Positions 1-7,300 of a stretch of DNA of 41,769 nt are shown piece after piece (position 1 is the first letter of the stretch; every line of letters starts with the position of its first letter). The stretch is from an uncultured Acidimicrobiales bacterium (GTDB lineage: Bacteria; Actinomycetota; Acidimicrobiia; Acidimicrobiales; UBA10347). The notes under the pieces were generated by a model that saw only the letters and a list, made by a program, of their open reading frames with translations, had not been told where the DNA came from and made no database searches. A program made the translations under genes and the position numbers. The stretch spans positions 1 to 41,769 of the forward strand of contig CALLPT010000210.1 in assembly GCA_938015575.1 (NCBI GenBank). Direction: 5' to 3'.

Positions 1-548
1 TCGTCGGCGACCTCGTCGGCAAGATCGACGTCATGCACACCCTGATCGCCGCCCGTGACGCGCTCGATCGTCTCACGCTTGTACTGATGCTCGGCCATGA
101 GCTCAAGCGCGTCAGCCGCGCTCATCTCACTGCGAATGAACGGCTGATCTGCTTCGATGATCTCGCGCATCTTGGCGTCGATGCGTTCGAGGTCTTCGTC
201 GGTGAATGTCGCACCGTCGGGCAACTCGAAGTCGTAGTAGAAGCCGTGCTCGATCGGCGGACCGATCGCGAACGTGGAACCTGGCCACAACTCGAGGACC
301 GCTTGGGCCAGCACGTGCGACGTCGAGTGCCGAATCGTCTCCAGCCCCTCGTCCTGGCGATCGGTGATGAGGGCGACGGTCGCGCCGTCGGTCAACTCCA
401 CATTGAGGTCCACCTGCTCGCCATCGATCGTGGCGATCAGTGCGGCCTTGGCCAGACCGGGACCGATGTCCGCCGCAAGATCGGCGGCAGTCGCCCCAGC
501 ACCCAGTTCACGACTGGAGCCATCGGGAAGTTGCACGGAGATCGACAT
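1..548 (-). CDS. thrS: Threonyl-tRNA synthetase, N-terminal part (cut by window edge)
   Basis: Charges tRNA-Thr with threonine in the cytoplasm. Only the first 182 codons are inside the window. Residues 1-61 read as a TGS domain (MSISVQLPDGSSRELGAG...), followed by the start of the editing domain with its HxxxH pair at H74 and H78 (RHSTSHVLAQAV) and the family-typical GPPIEHGFYYDF stretch near residues 97-107. The ATG at 548 gives the usual ThrRS start; a TAGCCT hexamer 8 nt upstream suggests a leaderless mRNA. It lies 58 bp behind dapD on the same strand. The aminoacylation core is outside the window. Confidence 0.95.
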   Translation of the reverse strand, partial: MSISVQLPDGSSRELGAGATAADLAADIGPGLAKAALIATIDGEQVDLNVELTDGATVALITDRQDEGLETIRHSTSHVLAQAVLELWPGSTFAIGPPIEHGFYYDFELPDGATFTDEDLERIDAKMREIIEADQPFIRSEMSAADALELMAEHQYKRETIERVTGGDQGVHDVDLADEVAD

Positions 549-556
549 AGACGCTC

Positions 557-562
557 AGGCTA
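557..562 (-). promoter_or_regulatory. -10 hexamer of thrS (TAGCCT)
   Basis: TAGCCT ends 8 nt before the thrS ATG, placing the likely transcription start at or next to the start codon. No Shine-Dalgarno sequence is visible before this ATG. Confidence 0.5.
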
Positions 563-606
563 TCGGGACCCCCGTGCTGGCCCTGGCGTCTTTTCTGGTG
601 CCCAGG

Positions 607-1455
607 TCAGTCCCGCAAGAGGTCGTTGATGCTCGTCTTGGCCCGGGTCTGGGCATCGACCCGTTTGACGATCACGGCGCAGTACAGGTTCACGCCACCC
701 GTCGAGGGCATCGAGCCGGGAACGACGACGGCGTGCGACGGGACTTCGCCAAAGCTGACCTCGCCGGTGGCGCGGTCGACGATCTTGGTCGACTGGCTGA
801 GGAACGTGCCCATGGCCAGGACCGCTCCTTCGCGGACGATCACCCCTTCGACGACTTCGGAGCGAGCGCCGATGAAGCAGTTGTCCTCGATCACGGTCGG
901 TGCTGCTTGGAGTGGTTCGAGGACGCCGCCGATACCGACACCGCCCGACAGGTGGACATTGGCGCCGATCTGGGCGCAGCTGCCGACGGTCGCCCACGTG
1001 TCGACCATCGTGTTCTCGCCGACATAGGCGCCGACGTTGACGAACGAGGGCATGAGGATCGCTCCCGGTGCGACGTAGGCGGACCGGCGCACGATCGCGT
1101 TGGGCACGGCGCGAAACCCGGCCGCGGCGAACTCGTCGCTCCCCCACCCTTCGAACTTGGAGTCGACCTTGTCGAACCATGCACTGGACTGTGGGCCACC
1201 GGTCTGCACCTCCATCGCTCGAATCCGGAAACCGAGGAGCACGGCCTGCTTCAGCCATTGGTTGACCTGCCACTCGCCATCGCTGGCGCGTTCCGCCACC
1301 CGGAGCTCGCCTCGATCAAGAGCGTCGAGAGCGATCCCGATGGGGTCGCGGTCTTCGCTCGGCGAGTCGGGGCTCAGGTCGTCGCGACGATCCCAGAGGT
1401 CGCTGATTACGGCCTCGAGGTCGGTCGTTGATGCAGCAGGGCGAGGGGCTTCCAT
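607..1455 (-). CDS. dapD: 2,3,4,5-tetrahydropyridine-2,6-dicarboxylate N-succinyltransferase
   Basis: Succinylates tetrahydrodipicolinate with succinyl-CoA in the lysine/meso-diaminopimelate pathway. The 282-residue protein is close to the E. coli-type DapD length (about 274). The N-terminal third contains [17 protein letters not shown] and the middle is a left-handed beta-helix with hexapeptide repeats ([44 protein letters not shown]). The [14 protein letters not shown] and [12 protein letters not shown] segments near the C-terminus are family signatures. The ATG at 1455 follows a TAGCTT hexamer by 6 nt. Supply of diaminopimelate for peptidoglycan fits a species with a cell wall of that type. 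Confidence 0.95.
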   Translation of the reverse strand: MEAPRPAASTTDLEAVISDLWDRRDDLSPDSPSEDRDPIGIALDALDRGELRVAERASDGEWQVNQWLKQAVLLGFRIRAMEVQTGGPQSSAWFDKVDSKFEGWGSDEFAAAGFRAVPNAIVRRSAYVAPGAILMPSFVNVGAYVGENTMVDTWATVGSCAQIGANVHLSGGVGIGGVLEPLQAAPTVIEDNCFIGARSEVVEGVIVREGAVLAMGTFLSQSTKIVDRATGEVSFGEVPSHAVVVPGSMPSTGGVNLYCAVIVKRVDAQTRAKTSINDLLRD

Positions 1456-1461
1456 ACGGCG

Positions 1462-1467
1462 AAGCTA
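1462..1467 (-). promoter_or_regulatory. -10 hexamer of dapD (TAGCTT)
   Basis: TAGCTT lies 6 nt upstream of the dapD ATG, in the 66-bp gap behind the ferritin-like gene. It suggests that dapD has its own leaderless promoter rather than relying on read-through from mshC. Confidence 0.5.
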
Positions 1468-1521
1468 GAACCCGCATCGCCGCCACTGCTGGTGTTTCCA
1501 ACACTCGAGGCTGATTCGGTC

Positions 1522-2385
1522 TTACACGAAGAAGGCGCGGCGCCGGACTTCGTCGGGCAAGGCGGCGTAATCAAACGTGTCGAGGCCCGCCTGCTGGTCT
1601 CGATCGAGACCCAACGCCACGACCTCGGGCGTCATGATCTCTTGGCCTCGGATCACCTGACCGGCCATCGGTTTGGCGAAGCGCAGGCCGCGTGGTCCGA
1701 TCGCGATTCGGTTATACGCGATGTGGCCAACCTCGTCGATGAGGATCTCGACGAGCCGACGCTCCATCGACTCCCTGATCTCGGGATGGTCGGGGAAGAG
1801 CTCGCGCGATCGTTCGAGCAACCAGTTGAGCGTGAACACGCCCGCGATCTCAGAGCCGAGCAAGATCGGATGAAACATCGCCGGCGGCGATTTGGCCAAG
1901 GCGAAGATCAGGACCTTGAGCGGCATCGGCGGCGTCCACCCATCACCAAGATCGAGGTTGCCGAAGTGCTGGGTGACGCCCAGCAACATCTTCGTGTGGA
2001 ACGTTTCCTCGTGCGCCAGGACCTTCTCGACCCGGAAGATCGGCTCGTCGCGCTCGTAGAGCTTGGCCCGCGCCGTCGTGGTGACCTCGACGCCGTAGGC
2101 CTCGCCGGCATTGATCTTGACGAACGACAACAACGCGAGTTCTTCGTCGCGCAGGCCGACCGGCTTGCGACCCGCGTAGCCAGCACGAACCACGTCTTCG
2201 TCGAGCGGGCCGTCATAGCTGCCACCGAGTGAGTCCAAGTCGGACATCAGGTCGTTGCGTCGTTCGAACCCCGTCTCGGCGTCGAGGCGGCCGTTTCGTT
2301 CGACAAGGAACCTCTCGTAATCACCGAGGAAGTCGTCGGCGGCCGCTCCTTCGGGGACCGGGGCATAGAAGGAGGTCGCAGCCAC
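1522..2385 (-). CDS. Ferritin-like four-helix di-iron protein, function unknown
   Basis: The 287-residue protein shows the classic di-iron carboxylate ligand order E, ExxH, E, ExxH: E95 (NAGEAYG), E127-H130 (HEETFH), E179 (GSEIAG) and E218-H221 (DEVGH). That pattern is shared by ferritin-like oxygenases, acyl-ACP desaturases and AurF-type N-oxygenases; I cannot assign one of these. No signal peptide, so cytoplasmic. The GTG start at 2385 lies only 5 bp after the plsC-like gene, with a G-rich AGGCGG about 9 nt before it, so it is probably co-translated with that acyltransferase. The neighbourhood suggests a role in lipid or acyl chemistry, which is inference. Confidence 0.75.
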   Translation of the reverse strand: MAATSFYAPVPEGAAADDFLGDYERFLVERNGRLDAETGFERRNDLMSDLDSLGGSYDGPLDEDVVRAGYAGRKPVGLRDEELALLSFVKINAGEAYGVEVTTTARAKLYERDEPIFRVEKVLAHEETFHTKMLLGVTQHFGNLDLGDGWTPPMPLKVLIFALAKSPPAMFHPILLGSEIAGVFTLNWLLERSRELFPDHPEIRESMERRLVEILIDEVGHIAYNRIAIGPRGLRFAKPMAGQVIRGQEIMTPEVVALGLDRDQQAGLDTFDYAALPDEVRRRAFFV

Positions 2386-2390
2386 CCGGC

Positions 2391-3182
2391 TCAGCCGCCT
2401 CCGCCGACGCCTGCCCCGGCGAGCATCGCCGTTGCCGTGCGGCGCTCGGCCAGTGGCGCATCGACGATCGGGTCGGGCCGTTGCTCGGCCAGCTCTGCTG
2501 CGCTGGGCGCGTAGCGGTTCTCGTACTTCTGGCCGGAAAGCTGGCGAATGGCAAACATGAGCGAATCGGTCATGGTGCGATAGATCAGCGGATCGTCGGT
2601 TGGATCGCCGAACTCATGAGGGTGCAGTGGCTCACCGAAGCTGATGGTGGCCGGCTTGAAGAACTTGGGGAACGCCGCGTCAGGCGGCTGAATCTCGCGC
2701 ATGCCTTGGAGCCCGACGGGCACGATCGGCGCACCCGTGCGGTGCGACAGCCGAGCCACACCCGTGCGCCCCTTGTAGAGCACCCCGGTGCGTGAGCGAG
2801 TGCCCTCGGGATAGATCGCGAAGAACTCGCCATCGTCGAGGACCTGAGCGGCCAGGTCGAGCGCGGCCTTGGCGGCGTCGCCCCCAGAGCGGTCGATCGG
2901 GATCATGCCGAGCGCCGGGAACAGGTGCTTGGTCTTCCAGTCATCGAGATACTCGGCCTTGCCGACATAGGTCACGCGGCGAGGCAGCACCGCAGGGACA
3001 ATGAACGAGTCGAGCACCGAGGTGTGGTTGGCCGCGATGATCGCCGGCCCCCTCGACGGCAAGTTGTCGATTCCCTGAACGTCGAGCTTGAAGCCGGCGC
3101 GAAAGATCGGCCCGATGACCTTGCGGACGACGGTTTGTAGCGCGCCGGCGCGTCCAAGGTCAGAGTCGGTGCCGTCAGCCAC
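2391..3182 (-). CDS. PlsC-family 1-acylglycerol-3-phosphate acyltransferase
   Basis: Transfers an acyl group to lysophosphatidic acid or a related lysolipid at the inner membrane face. The HX4D catalytic motif is at H53-D58 (NHTSVLDS), and the substrate-binding EGTRS motif is at residues 126-130 (YPEGTRSR). A further block VPVGLQG lies near 155-161. Length 263 residues is normal. The frame stays open far upstream inside mshC, but homology begins only after the GTG at 3182, which sits 17 bp behind the mshC stop; I chose that start. The last residues are a glycine-rich tail. Confidence 0.88.
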   Translation of the reverse strand: MADGTDSDLGRAGALQTVVRKVIGPIFRAGFKLDVQGIDNLPSRGPAIIAANHTSVLDSFIVPAVLPRRVTYVGKAEYLDDWKTKHLFPALGMIPIDRSGGDAAKAALDLAAQVLDDGEFFAIYPEGTRSRTGVLYKGRTGVARLSHRTGAPIVPVGLQGMREIQPPDAAFPKFFKPATISFGEPLHPHEFGDPTDDPLIYRTMTDSLMFAIRQLSGQKYENRYAPSAAELAEQRPDPIVDAPLAERRTATAMLAGAGVGGGG

Positions 3183-3199
3183 GTGCCTATTGTTGCCGA

Positions 3200-4342
3200 T
3201 CAGGCCCCGATGGTCACACCGAGCAGCGCCGCGGCTTCGGAAACGCCCTGGCCCGCGGCCGCAGCTGCGTCGATCGCCGCAACAGCGGTTGGCGTGTCCA
3301 GGTCGTTGTCGAGGGCCGCGCGCACCTCTTCGAGCGCACCGTCGCCGACGCCGGCAGCCCGCCACGCAGCGAGGCGAGCATCGGCCTCGGGCATGACCGC
3401 ATCGTCCCAGGACCACTCCGTGCGGTAGTGATGTACGACGACCCCCAAGCGGATCGCATCGGCCTCGTGCGTCTTGAGTAGCTCGTGGACAAACACCAGG
3501 TTGCCGAGCGACTTCGACATCTTCTCGCCGTCCATGAACACCATGGCCTGATGCATCCAATGACGGACAAAAGGTTCGCCGGTCGCGGCCTCGGACTGGG
3601 CGGATTCGCACTCGTGGTGCGGAAACACCAGGTCAGCGCCGCCGCCGTGCAAATCGATCGTCGAGCTGTCGAGCTCACGCATCGCAAGCGCGGAGCATTC
3701 GATGTGCCAACCGGGGCGTCCCGGACCCCACAGCGAGTCCCACGCTGGCTCGTCGGGAGCAGACGGCTGCCACAAGATGAAGTCGAGCGGGTCCCGCTTG
3801 TTCGGGTCGTCGGGATTACCGCCGTGGATACCGGCCAGGCGAATCATCTCGTCGCGGTCATAGCCAGACAGCGACCCGAAATCGTCAAAGGAACTGACGT
3901 CGAAGTACACGGCGCCACCCGATTGGTAGGCGTGGCCGTTGTCAAGAACATGGCCGATGAATCGCCGGATGTCGGCGATCGCCGAGGTCGCCCGTGGCGT
4001 CGACCAGGCCTCGAGCAGCCCAAGCGCTTCCATATCCCGATCGAAGATCGCAATCTGGCTCGCGGCGAGGTCGAGATAGTGCACGCCGAGTTCGCGTGCT
4101 TTGCGCAAGATGTCGTCGTCGACATCGGTCACGTTGCGGACGCACCGAGTCTCGTGACCACGGTCCCGAAGTCGTCGTTGGAGCACGTCGTAGGTCAGAT
4201 ACGTCGCCGCATGGCCAAGATGGGACGAGTCATAGGGCGTGATGCCGCACGTATACATCGTGACGATCGGTCCCGGCTCAAAAGGCACCACCGCCTTTGC
4301 CTTGGTGTCGAACAGCATCATGGGGGTATCGGCGCCTGGCAC
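3200..4342 (-). CDS. mshC: Cysteine--1-D-myo-inosityl 2-amino-2-deoxy-glucopyranoside ligase (mycothiol ligase)
   Basis: Joins cysteine to GlcN-inositol with ATP in mycothiol synthesis, the thiol buffer of Actinomycetota. It is a class I aminoacyl-tRNA-synthetase fold like CysS, but MYTCGITPYDSSHLGHAATY (residues 29-48) is the MshC rather than CysS version. HLGH is at 41-44, KMSKS at 274-278, and likely zinc ligands are C32, C216 (WHIECSALA) and the HH pair at 242-243. At 380 residues it is slightly shorter than mycobacterial MshC. I start it at GTG 4342 because TAGCCT lies exactly 7 nt upstream; ATG 4321 or 4318 are alternatives. Divergent from fabI. Confidence 0.88.
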   Translation of the reverse strand: MPGADTPMMLFDTKAKAVVPFEPGPIVTMYTCGITPYDSSHLGHAATYLTYDVLQRRLRDRGHETRCVRNVTDVDDDILRKARELGVHYLDLAASQIAIFDRDMEALGLLEAWSTPRATSAIADIRRFIGHVLDNGHAYQSGGAVYFDVSSFDDFGSLSGYDRDEMIRLAGIHGGNPDDPNKRDPLDFILWQPSAPDEPAWDSLWGPGRPGWHIECSALAMRELDSSTIDLHGGGADLVFPHHECESAQSEAATGEPFVRHWMHQAMVFMDGEKMSKSLGNLVFVHELLKTHEADAIRLGVVVHHYRTEWSWDDAVMPEADARLAAWRAAGVGDGALEEVRAALDNDLDTPTAVAAIDAAAAAGQGVSEAAALLGVTIGA

Positions 4343-4349
4343 GGCAGCA

Positions 4350-4355
4350 AGGCTA
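4350..4355 (-). promoter_or_regulatory. -10 hexamer of mshC (TAGCCT), overlapping the fabI -10
   Basis: TAGCCT on the minus strand is 7 nt before GTG 4342. It shares two bases with the plus-strand TAGCGT of fabI, the two being centred on the palindrome CTAG at 4353-4356. Confidence 0.55.
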
Positions 4356-4359
4356 GCGT
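4354..4359 (+). promoter_or_regulatory. -10 hexamer of fabI (TAGCGT), overlapping the mshC -10
   Basis: TAGCGT ends 8 nt before ATG 4368. RNA polymerase could not occupy this and the mshC hexamer at the same time. Confidence 0.55.
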
Positions 4360-4367
4360 GGCGCTCG

Positions 4368-5132
4368 ATGGGCATCCTTGACGGAAAACGAATCCTTGTT
4401 ACCGGCGTGTTGACCGACGCGTCGATCGCGTTCGGCGTCGCCAAGACGGCGCAAGAAGAAGGCGCCGAGGTCATCCTTACCTCGGTCGGGCGCGCCATGC
4501 GTCTCACGGAGCGGGTCGCTCGCAAGCTGCCCGAACCGGTCGAGCTGTTCGAACTCGATGTGACGAACCCCGACCACGTGAGCGAAGTCCGCGACGCCGT
4601 CGGCAAGGGCGGCGACCTGGCCGGTGCGGTGCACGCGATCGGCTTCGCTCCCCCGAGCTGCCTGGGTGGCGGGTTCATGGATGCCCCCTGGGAAGACGTC
4701 AGCGTCGCCGTGCAGATCTCGGCGTATTCGCTCAAGACGCTCGCCGAGGTTGTCGTGCCCCTGATGCCCGACGGTGGTTCGATTGTCGGGATGGACTTCG
4801 ACGCCACCGTCGCTTGGCCCGCCTATGACTGGATGGGCGTCGCCAAGGCGGCCTTCGAGTCGACGAACCGGTACTTGGCCCGCGAGCTCGGTCCCAAGAA
4901 CATCCGTTGCAACTTGGTGTCGGCCGGCCCGATCCGATCAACCGCGGCCAAATCGATCCCCGGCTTCAGCGAGTTCGAAGATGCATGGGCGGGTCGAGCC
5001 CCATTGGGTTGGAACATCAAGGACACCGAGCCGGTCGCTCGCACGACCGTTGCGGTGCTGAGCGACTTCTTCCCCGCCACCACCGGCGAGATCATCCACG
5101 TCGACGGCGGCTACCACGCCATGGGCGCCTGA
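4368..5132 (+). CDS. fabI: Enoyl-[acyl-carrier-protein] reductase (InhA/FabI type)
   Basis: NADH-dependent reduction of trans-2-enoyl-ACP, the last step of each fatty-acid elongation cycle. The 254-residue SDR protein has the FabI-type nucleotide loop TGVLTDASIAFGVA (12-25) with S20, and the catalytic pair Y153 and K160 in PAYDWMGVAKAA. It matches mycobacterial InhA more than E. coli FabI in HAIGFAP, GGSIVGMDFDA and NLVSAGPIRS. ATG 4368 matches the InhA start and is 8 nt from a -10 hexamer. Convergent with the NUDIX gene, with a hairpin between them. Confidence 0.92.
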   Translation: MGILDGKRILVTGVLTDASIAFGVAKTAQEEGAEVILTSVGRAMRLTERVARKLPEPVELFELDVTNPDHVSEVRDAVGKGGDLAGAVHAIGFAPPSCLGGGFMDAPWEDVSVAVQISAYSLKTLAEVVVPLMPDGGSIVGMDFDATVAWPAYDWMGVAKAAFESTNRYLARELGPKNIRCNLVSAGPIRSTAAKSIPGFSEFEDAWAGRAPLGWNIKDTEPVARTTVAVLSDFFPATTGEIIHVDGGYHAMGA

Positions 5133-5172
5133 CCTGAGGGCCAGCGCGACGCGATGGCGAGCCGCAAGTTGC

Positions 5173-5211
5173 GAAGTTGCGAAGTTGCGGGTGTCAGAGA
5201 CGTGCAACTTC
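5173..5211. terminator. Hairpin between convergent fabI and NUDIX genes
   Basis: An 8-bp perfect stem, GAAGTTGC at 5181-5188 pairing with GCAACTTC at 5204-5211, has a 15-nt loop. GAAGTTGC is also present at 5173-5180, with part of it again just before, so the left arm is tandemly repeated. The right arm overlaps the NUDIX stop codon. There is no T-run, so intrinsic termination is only likely, not certain. Confidence 0.45.
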
Positions 5212-5710
5212 AGCGGGCTTGGAACCGGCCGGTCTGGCTGAACCGGTCGTAGAGCTCCATCGCCAGCGCTGTGGGCGCCATGATCGGATCGGGAAGTTCG
5301 TCGGCGGCGAACCAACCGATCGCCGTCGACTCGTCGTCGATAGCGACGGCGTGGGGGTCACCGTCCCAGTCCGCGAGTAGGAACCACATGGTGAAGCACT
5401 GGGTGACATCGCCGTTCGCATAGGTGATCGTGTGCATCGGGTGCTCCGAGATCGAGGCGAACGGGACCAACTGCTCCGGCTCGACGCTGATGCCAGCTTC
5501 TTCGGCCAGCTCGCGTGCGGCGGTCGCGGCGAATCCCAGCCCCGGCTCGGCGTGGCCTCCGGGGTGGCACCACGTCCCGTCATCGACCCGCTTGACGAAG
5601 AGCACGCGACCGTCGCGGTGTTGGACCAGCACCGCGGCCCCCGGCATGAGCACCAGGTCGTGGCCGACCCGTCGCCGCAACCGCTCCAGATAGGAACCGA
5701 CCCAGCTCAC
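5210..5710 (-). CDS. NUDIX hydrolase
   Basis: Hydrolyses a nucleoside diphosphate linked to another moiety; the substrate cannot be told from sequence. A Nudix box is visible around residues 51-74 (GGHAEPGLG followed by ARELAEEAGI). The metal-binding REL-EE core is intact, but the glutamate of the first half (G-x5-E) is a leucine. The 166-residue length is typical. GTG 5710 is the start, 14 bp behind the M23 peptidase gene on the same strand, so the two are probably cotranscribed. A cytoplasmic clean-up or signalling role is possible. Confidence 0.88.
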   Translation of the reverse strand: MSWVGSYLERLRRRVGHDLVLMPGAAVLVQHRDGRVLFVKRVDDGTWCHPGGHAEPGLGFAATAARELAEEAGISVEPEQLVPFASISEHPMHTITYANGDVTQCFTMWFLLADWDGDPHAVAIDDESTAIGWFAADELPDPIMAPTALAMELYDRFSQTGRFQAR

Positions 5711-5723
5711 GTCGCGCCGAGCG

Positions 5724-7169
5724 TTAGGTGCCGCACGCGGTCCGCACCGGTCCGTACGGGTTCGTGTAGTTGCCGTAGCCGTTGCGGTGGATCTCGAAGT
5801 GCAGGTGCGGGATCGGGGCGTTGCCCGTCATGCCCACGTAGCCGATGACGGTCCCGGCGGTGACGTGACCAGCACCGACGTTCTCGTAGCCATTCAGGTG
5901 GGTGTAGAAGTAGTAGTCGCCGTTGTCGCCCTTGAGGTGCGCAGACAAGCCACCGACGCTGCTGTTGCGATGGTCGACGGTTCCGCTTGCGACCGCGAGC
6001 ACGGGCGTACCGGTACTCGCGATCAGGTCATTGGCTCGATGCACGCCGCCGACGGCACGAGGTGCGTTGAAGTCGTCGGTGTGGGTGAACGGTCCGGCGA
6101 GCGGGCAGACGAGGCCCCCTCCTGACGACACGGGTGGCTGGGTACTCGGTTGGGGATTCGGCACAGAAGTCGCCGTTGGCGCCGGGATCGGCGTGGCCGT
6201 GGGAAAAGGCTGGCTCGGGGTCGGATTCGGGATCGCCGTGGCGGTCGGTTCGACGTCGGTGCCGTCGCCGCTCGCACCGTCGAGGGGCGCCGACGGGGTC
6301 GGATTCGGCACCGTTGGCTCTGGCGTCGGCGACGGCAACGGCGTTGCGGTCGGAATCGGCGTCGGCAGGGGCGTCGCCGTCGGCGCCGGGGTCGGGACGG
6401 CTCGCGCCAGCTCGGCCGCGCGAGCGGCTGCTTCTTGAGCCCGGCGACGTTCCTCGGCAAGCCGCTGGCGTTCCGCCTCGGCCAAACGCTCGGCCTCGAC
6501 CCGTTGCGCCTCGAGCTCCTCGAGCTCAGCCAACGACGCCTCGAGCGCCAACAGTTCGCCTTCGAGCGCACCGCGGATCAAGGCGAGTTCATCGAGCTCG
6601 GCGTTGATGCCGGCCTGTGTCGCCGTCACCGAGGCGAGCGTCGCCTCTTGGTCCGCCCGCTGGGATTCCAGAGCCTGGCGTTGGCGCTCGTATTCTTCGT
6701 CGACAACGGCAAGCCGGTCGAGTGTTCCCTGATCCGAGCCAACGATCAGTTCGGCGAGCGCTTCGGCCGCTTCTCGCTCGGCGATGCCATCGATGTCATC
6801 CCACATCGGCGGCTGACCGCTGGTCACGTACTGGTTGAGCGCGATGTCGCGCACCTGACCCAGCAGGTCCTTGCGTTCGGCCGCCAGTTCCACTTGGGCG
6901 ACTTGGGCCTTCGCTACCTGACTATCGAGCAGTTGGAGACTGGACTCGACTTGCCAGTACTCGGCGGTCAGCTCGTTGCCTCGACGTTGGGCTTGTTCGA
7001 GCCGATCCAACAGCGCCTCGAGACGTTCGGTGGCCTCGGCAACCTCGGCGCGGGCCGCGTCGAGGTCGGCCTGGGCCGGCGCCGCAGGCGCGAACAAGCC
7101 AGCTCCGAGGATTCCAGAGATCCCCACTAGGCACAGGGCCAACAGCAGGCGCAGGCGCATCATGCGCAT
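5724..7169 (-). CDS. Secreted coiled-coil M23 (LytM/NlpD-like) peptidase
   Basis: A likely peptidoglycan endopeptidase or amidase activator at the cell surface. Residues 1-34 form a signal peptide (RLRLLLALCLVG... ending APAQA). About 35-265 is a long Glu/Ala/Arg coiled coil, as in EnvC- and FtsX-partner proteins. A Pro/Thr-rich linker (PTPxPTATPLP repeats) follows, and the LytM domain fills about 352-481. Zinc ligands are visible as H377 and D381 (HRAND), and as HLH at 455-457 (HLHFEIH). ATG 7169 is 6 nt after a TACGCT hexamer and immediately precedes the signal peptide, so I prefer it to the longer frame starting at 7241. Confidence 0.9.
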   Translation of the reverse strand: MRMMRLRLLLALCLVGISGILGAGLFAPAAPAQADLDAARAEVAEATERLEALLDRLEQAQRRGNELTAEYWQVESSLQLLDSQVAKAQVAQVELAAERKDLLGQVRDIALNQYVTSGQPPMWDDIDGIAEREAAEALAELIVGSDQGTLDRLAVVDEEYERQRQALESQRADQEATLASVTATQAGINAELDELALIRGALEGELLALEASLAELEELEAQRVEAERLAEAERQRLAEERRRAQEAAARAAELARAVPTPAPTATPLPTPIPTATPLPSPTPEPTVPNPTPSAPLDGASGDGTDVEPTATAIPNPTPSQPFPTATPIPAPTATSVPNPQPSTQPPVSSGGGLVCPLAGPFTHTDDFNAPRAVGGVHRANDLIASTGTPVLAVASGTVDHRNSSVGGLSAHLKGDNGDYYFYTHLNGYENVGAGHVTAGTVIGYVGMTGNAPIPHLHFEIHRNGYGNYTNPYGPVRTACGT

Positions 7170-7175
7170 CGCACG

Positions 7176-7181
7176 AGCGTA
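7176..7181 (-). promoter_or_regulatory. -10 hexamer of the M23 peptidase gene (TACGCT)
   Basis: TACGCT is 6 nt upstream of ATG 7169 and supports the shorter start just before the signal peptide. Confidence 0.5.
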
Positions 7182-7221
7182 GCCCTGCAACCCACACCCA
7201 CCCCGTCGCCCCGTAGCCGCG

Positions 7222-7279
7222 CCCATAACGGTGTCTGGCACCTGTCACGGGCGTAACCGGTGTCAGACGCCGTTACGGG
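7222..7279. repeat. Long imperfect inverted repeat between divergent genes
   Basis: The arms at 7222-7242 and 7259-7279 (each containing the GTGTC/GACAC core) pair at 18 of 21 positions, with a 16-nt centre at 7243-7258. The element lies between the divergent -10 boxes of the M23 gene and the CNNM gene. It could be a repressor operator, a cruciform or a dispersed palindromic repeat. It contains no coding sequence. Confidence 0.7.
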
Positions 7280-7289
7280 GGTTGAGACC

Positions 7290-7295
7290 TAGACT
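7290..7295 (+). promoter_or_regulatory. -10 hexamer of the first CNNM gene (TAGACT)
   Basis: TAGACT ends 5 nt before ATG 7301. The right arm of the 7222-7279 inverted repeat ends 10 bp upstream of it, in the -35 region. Confidence 0.5.
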
Positions 7296-7300
7296 CGGCG

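Noticed and set aside
549-591. Stem-loop (AGACGC...GCGTCT with CAGG/CCTG) directly before the thrS start, as an autoregulatory operator or T-box-like leader
   Set aside because: The -10 hexamer at 557-562 lies inside the structure and only 8 nt from ATG, so the mRNA would not contain it. At 58 nt the gap is also too short for a T-box. It may be a dapD terminator.
3183-3611. N-terminal extension of the PlsC-like protein into mshC
   Set aside because: Arg-rich translation out of frame with mshC; similarity to acyltransferases begins only after GTG 3182.
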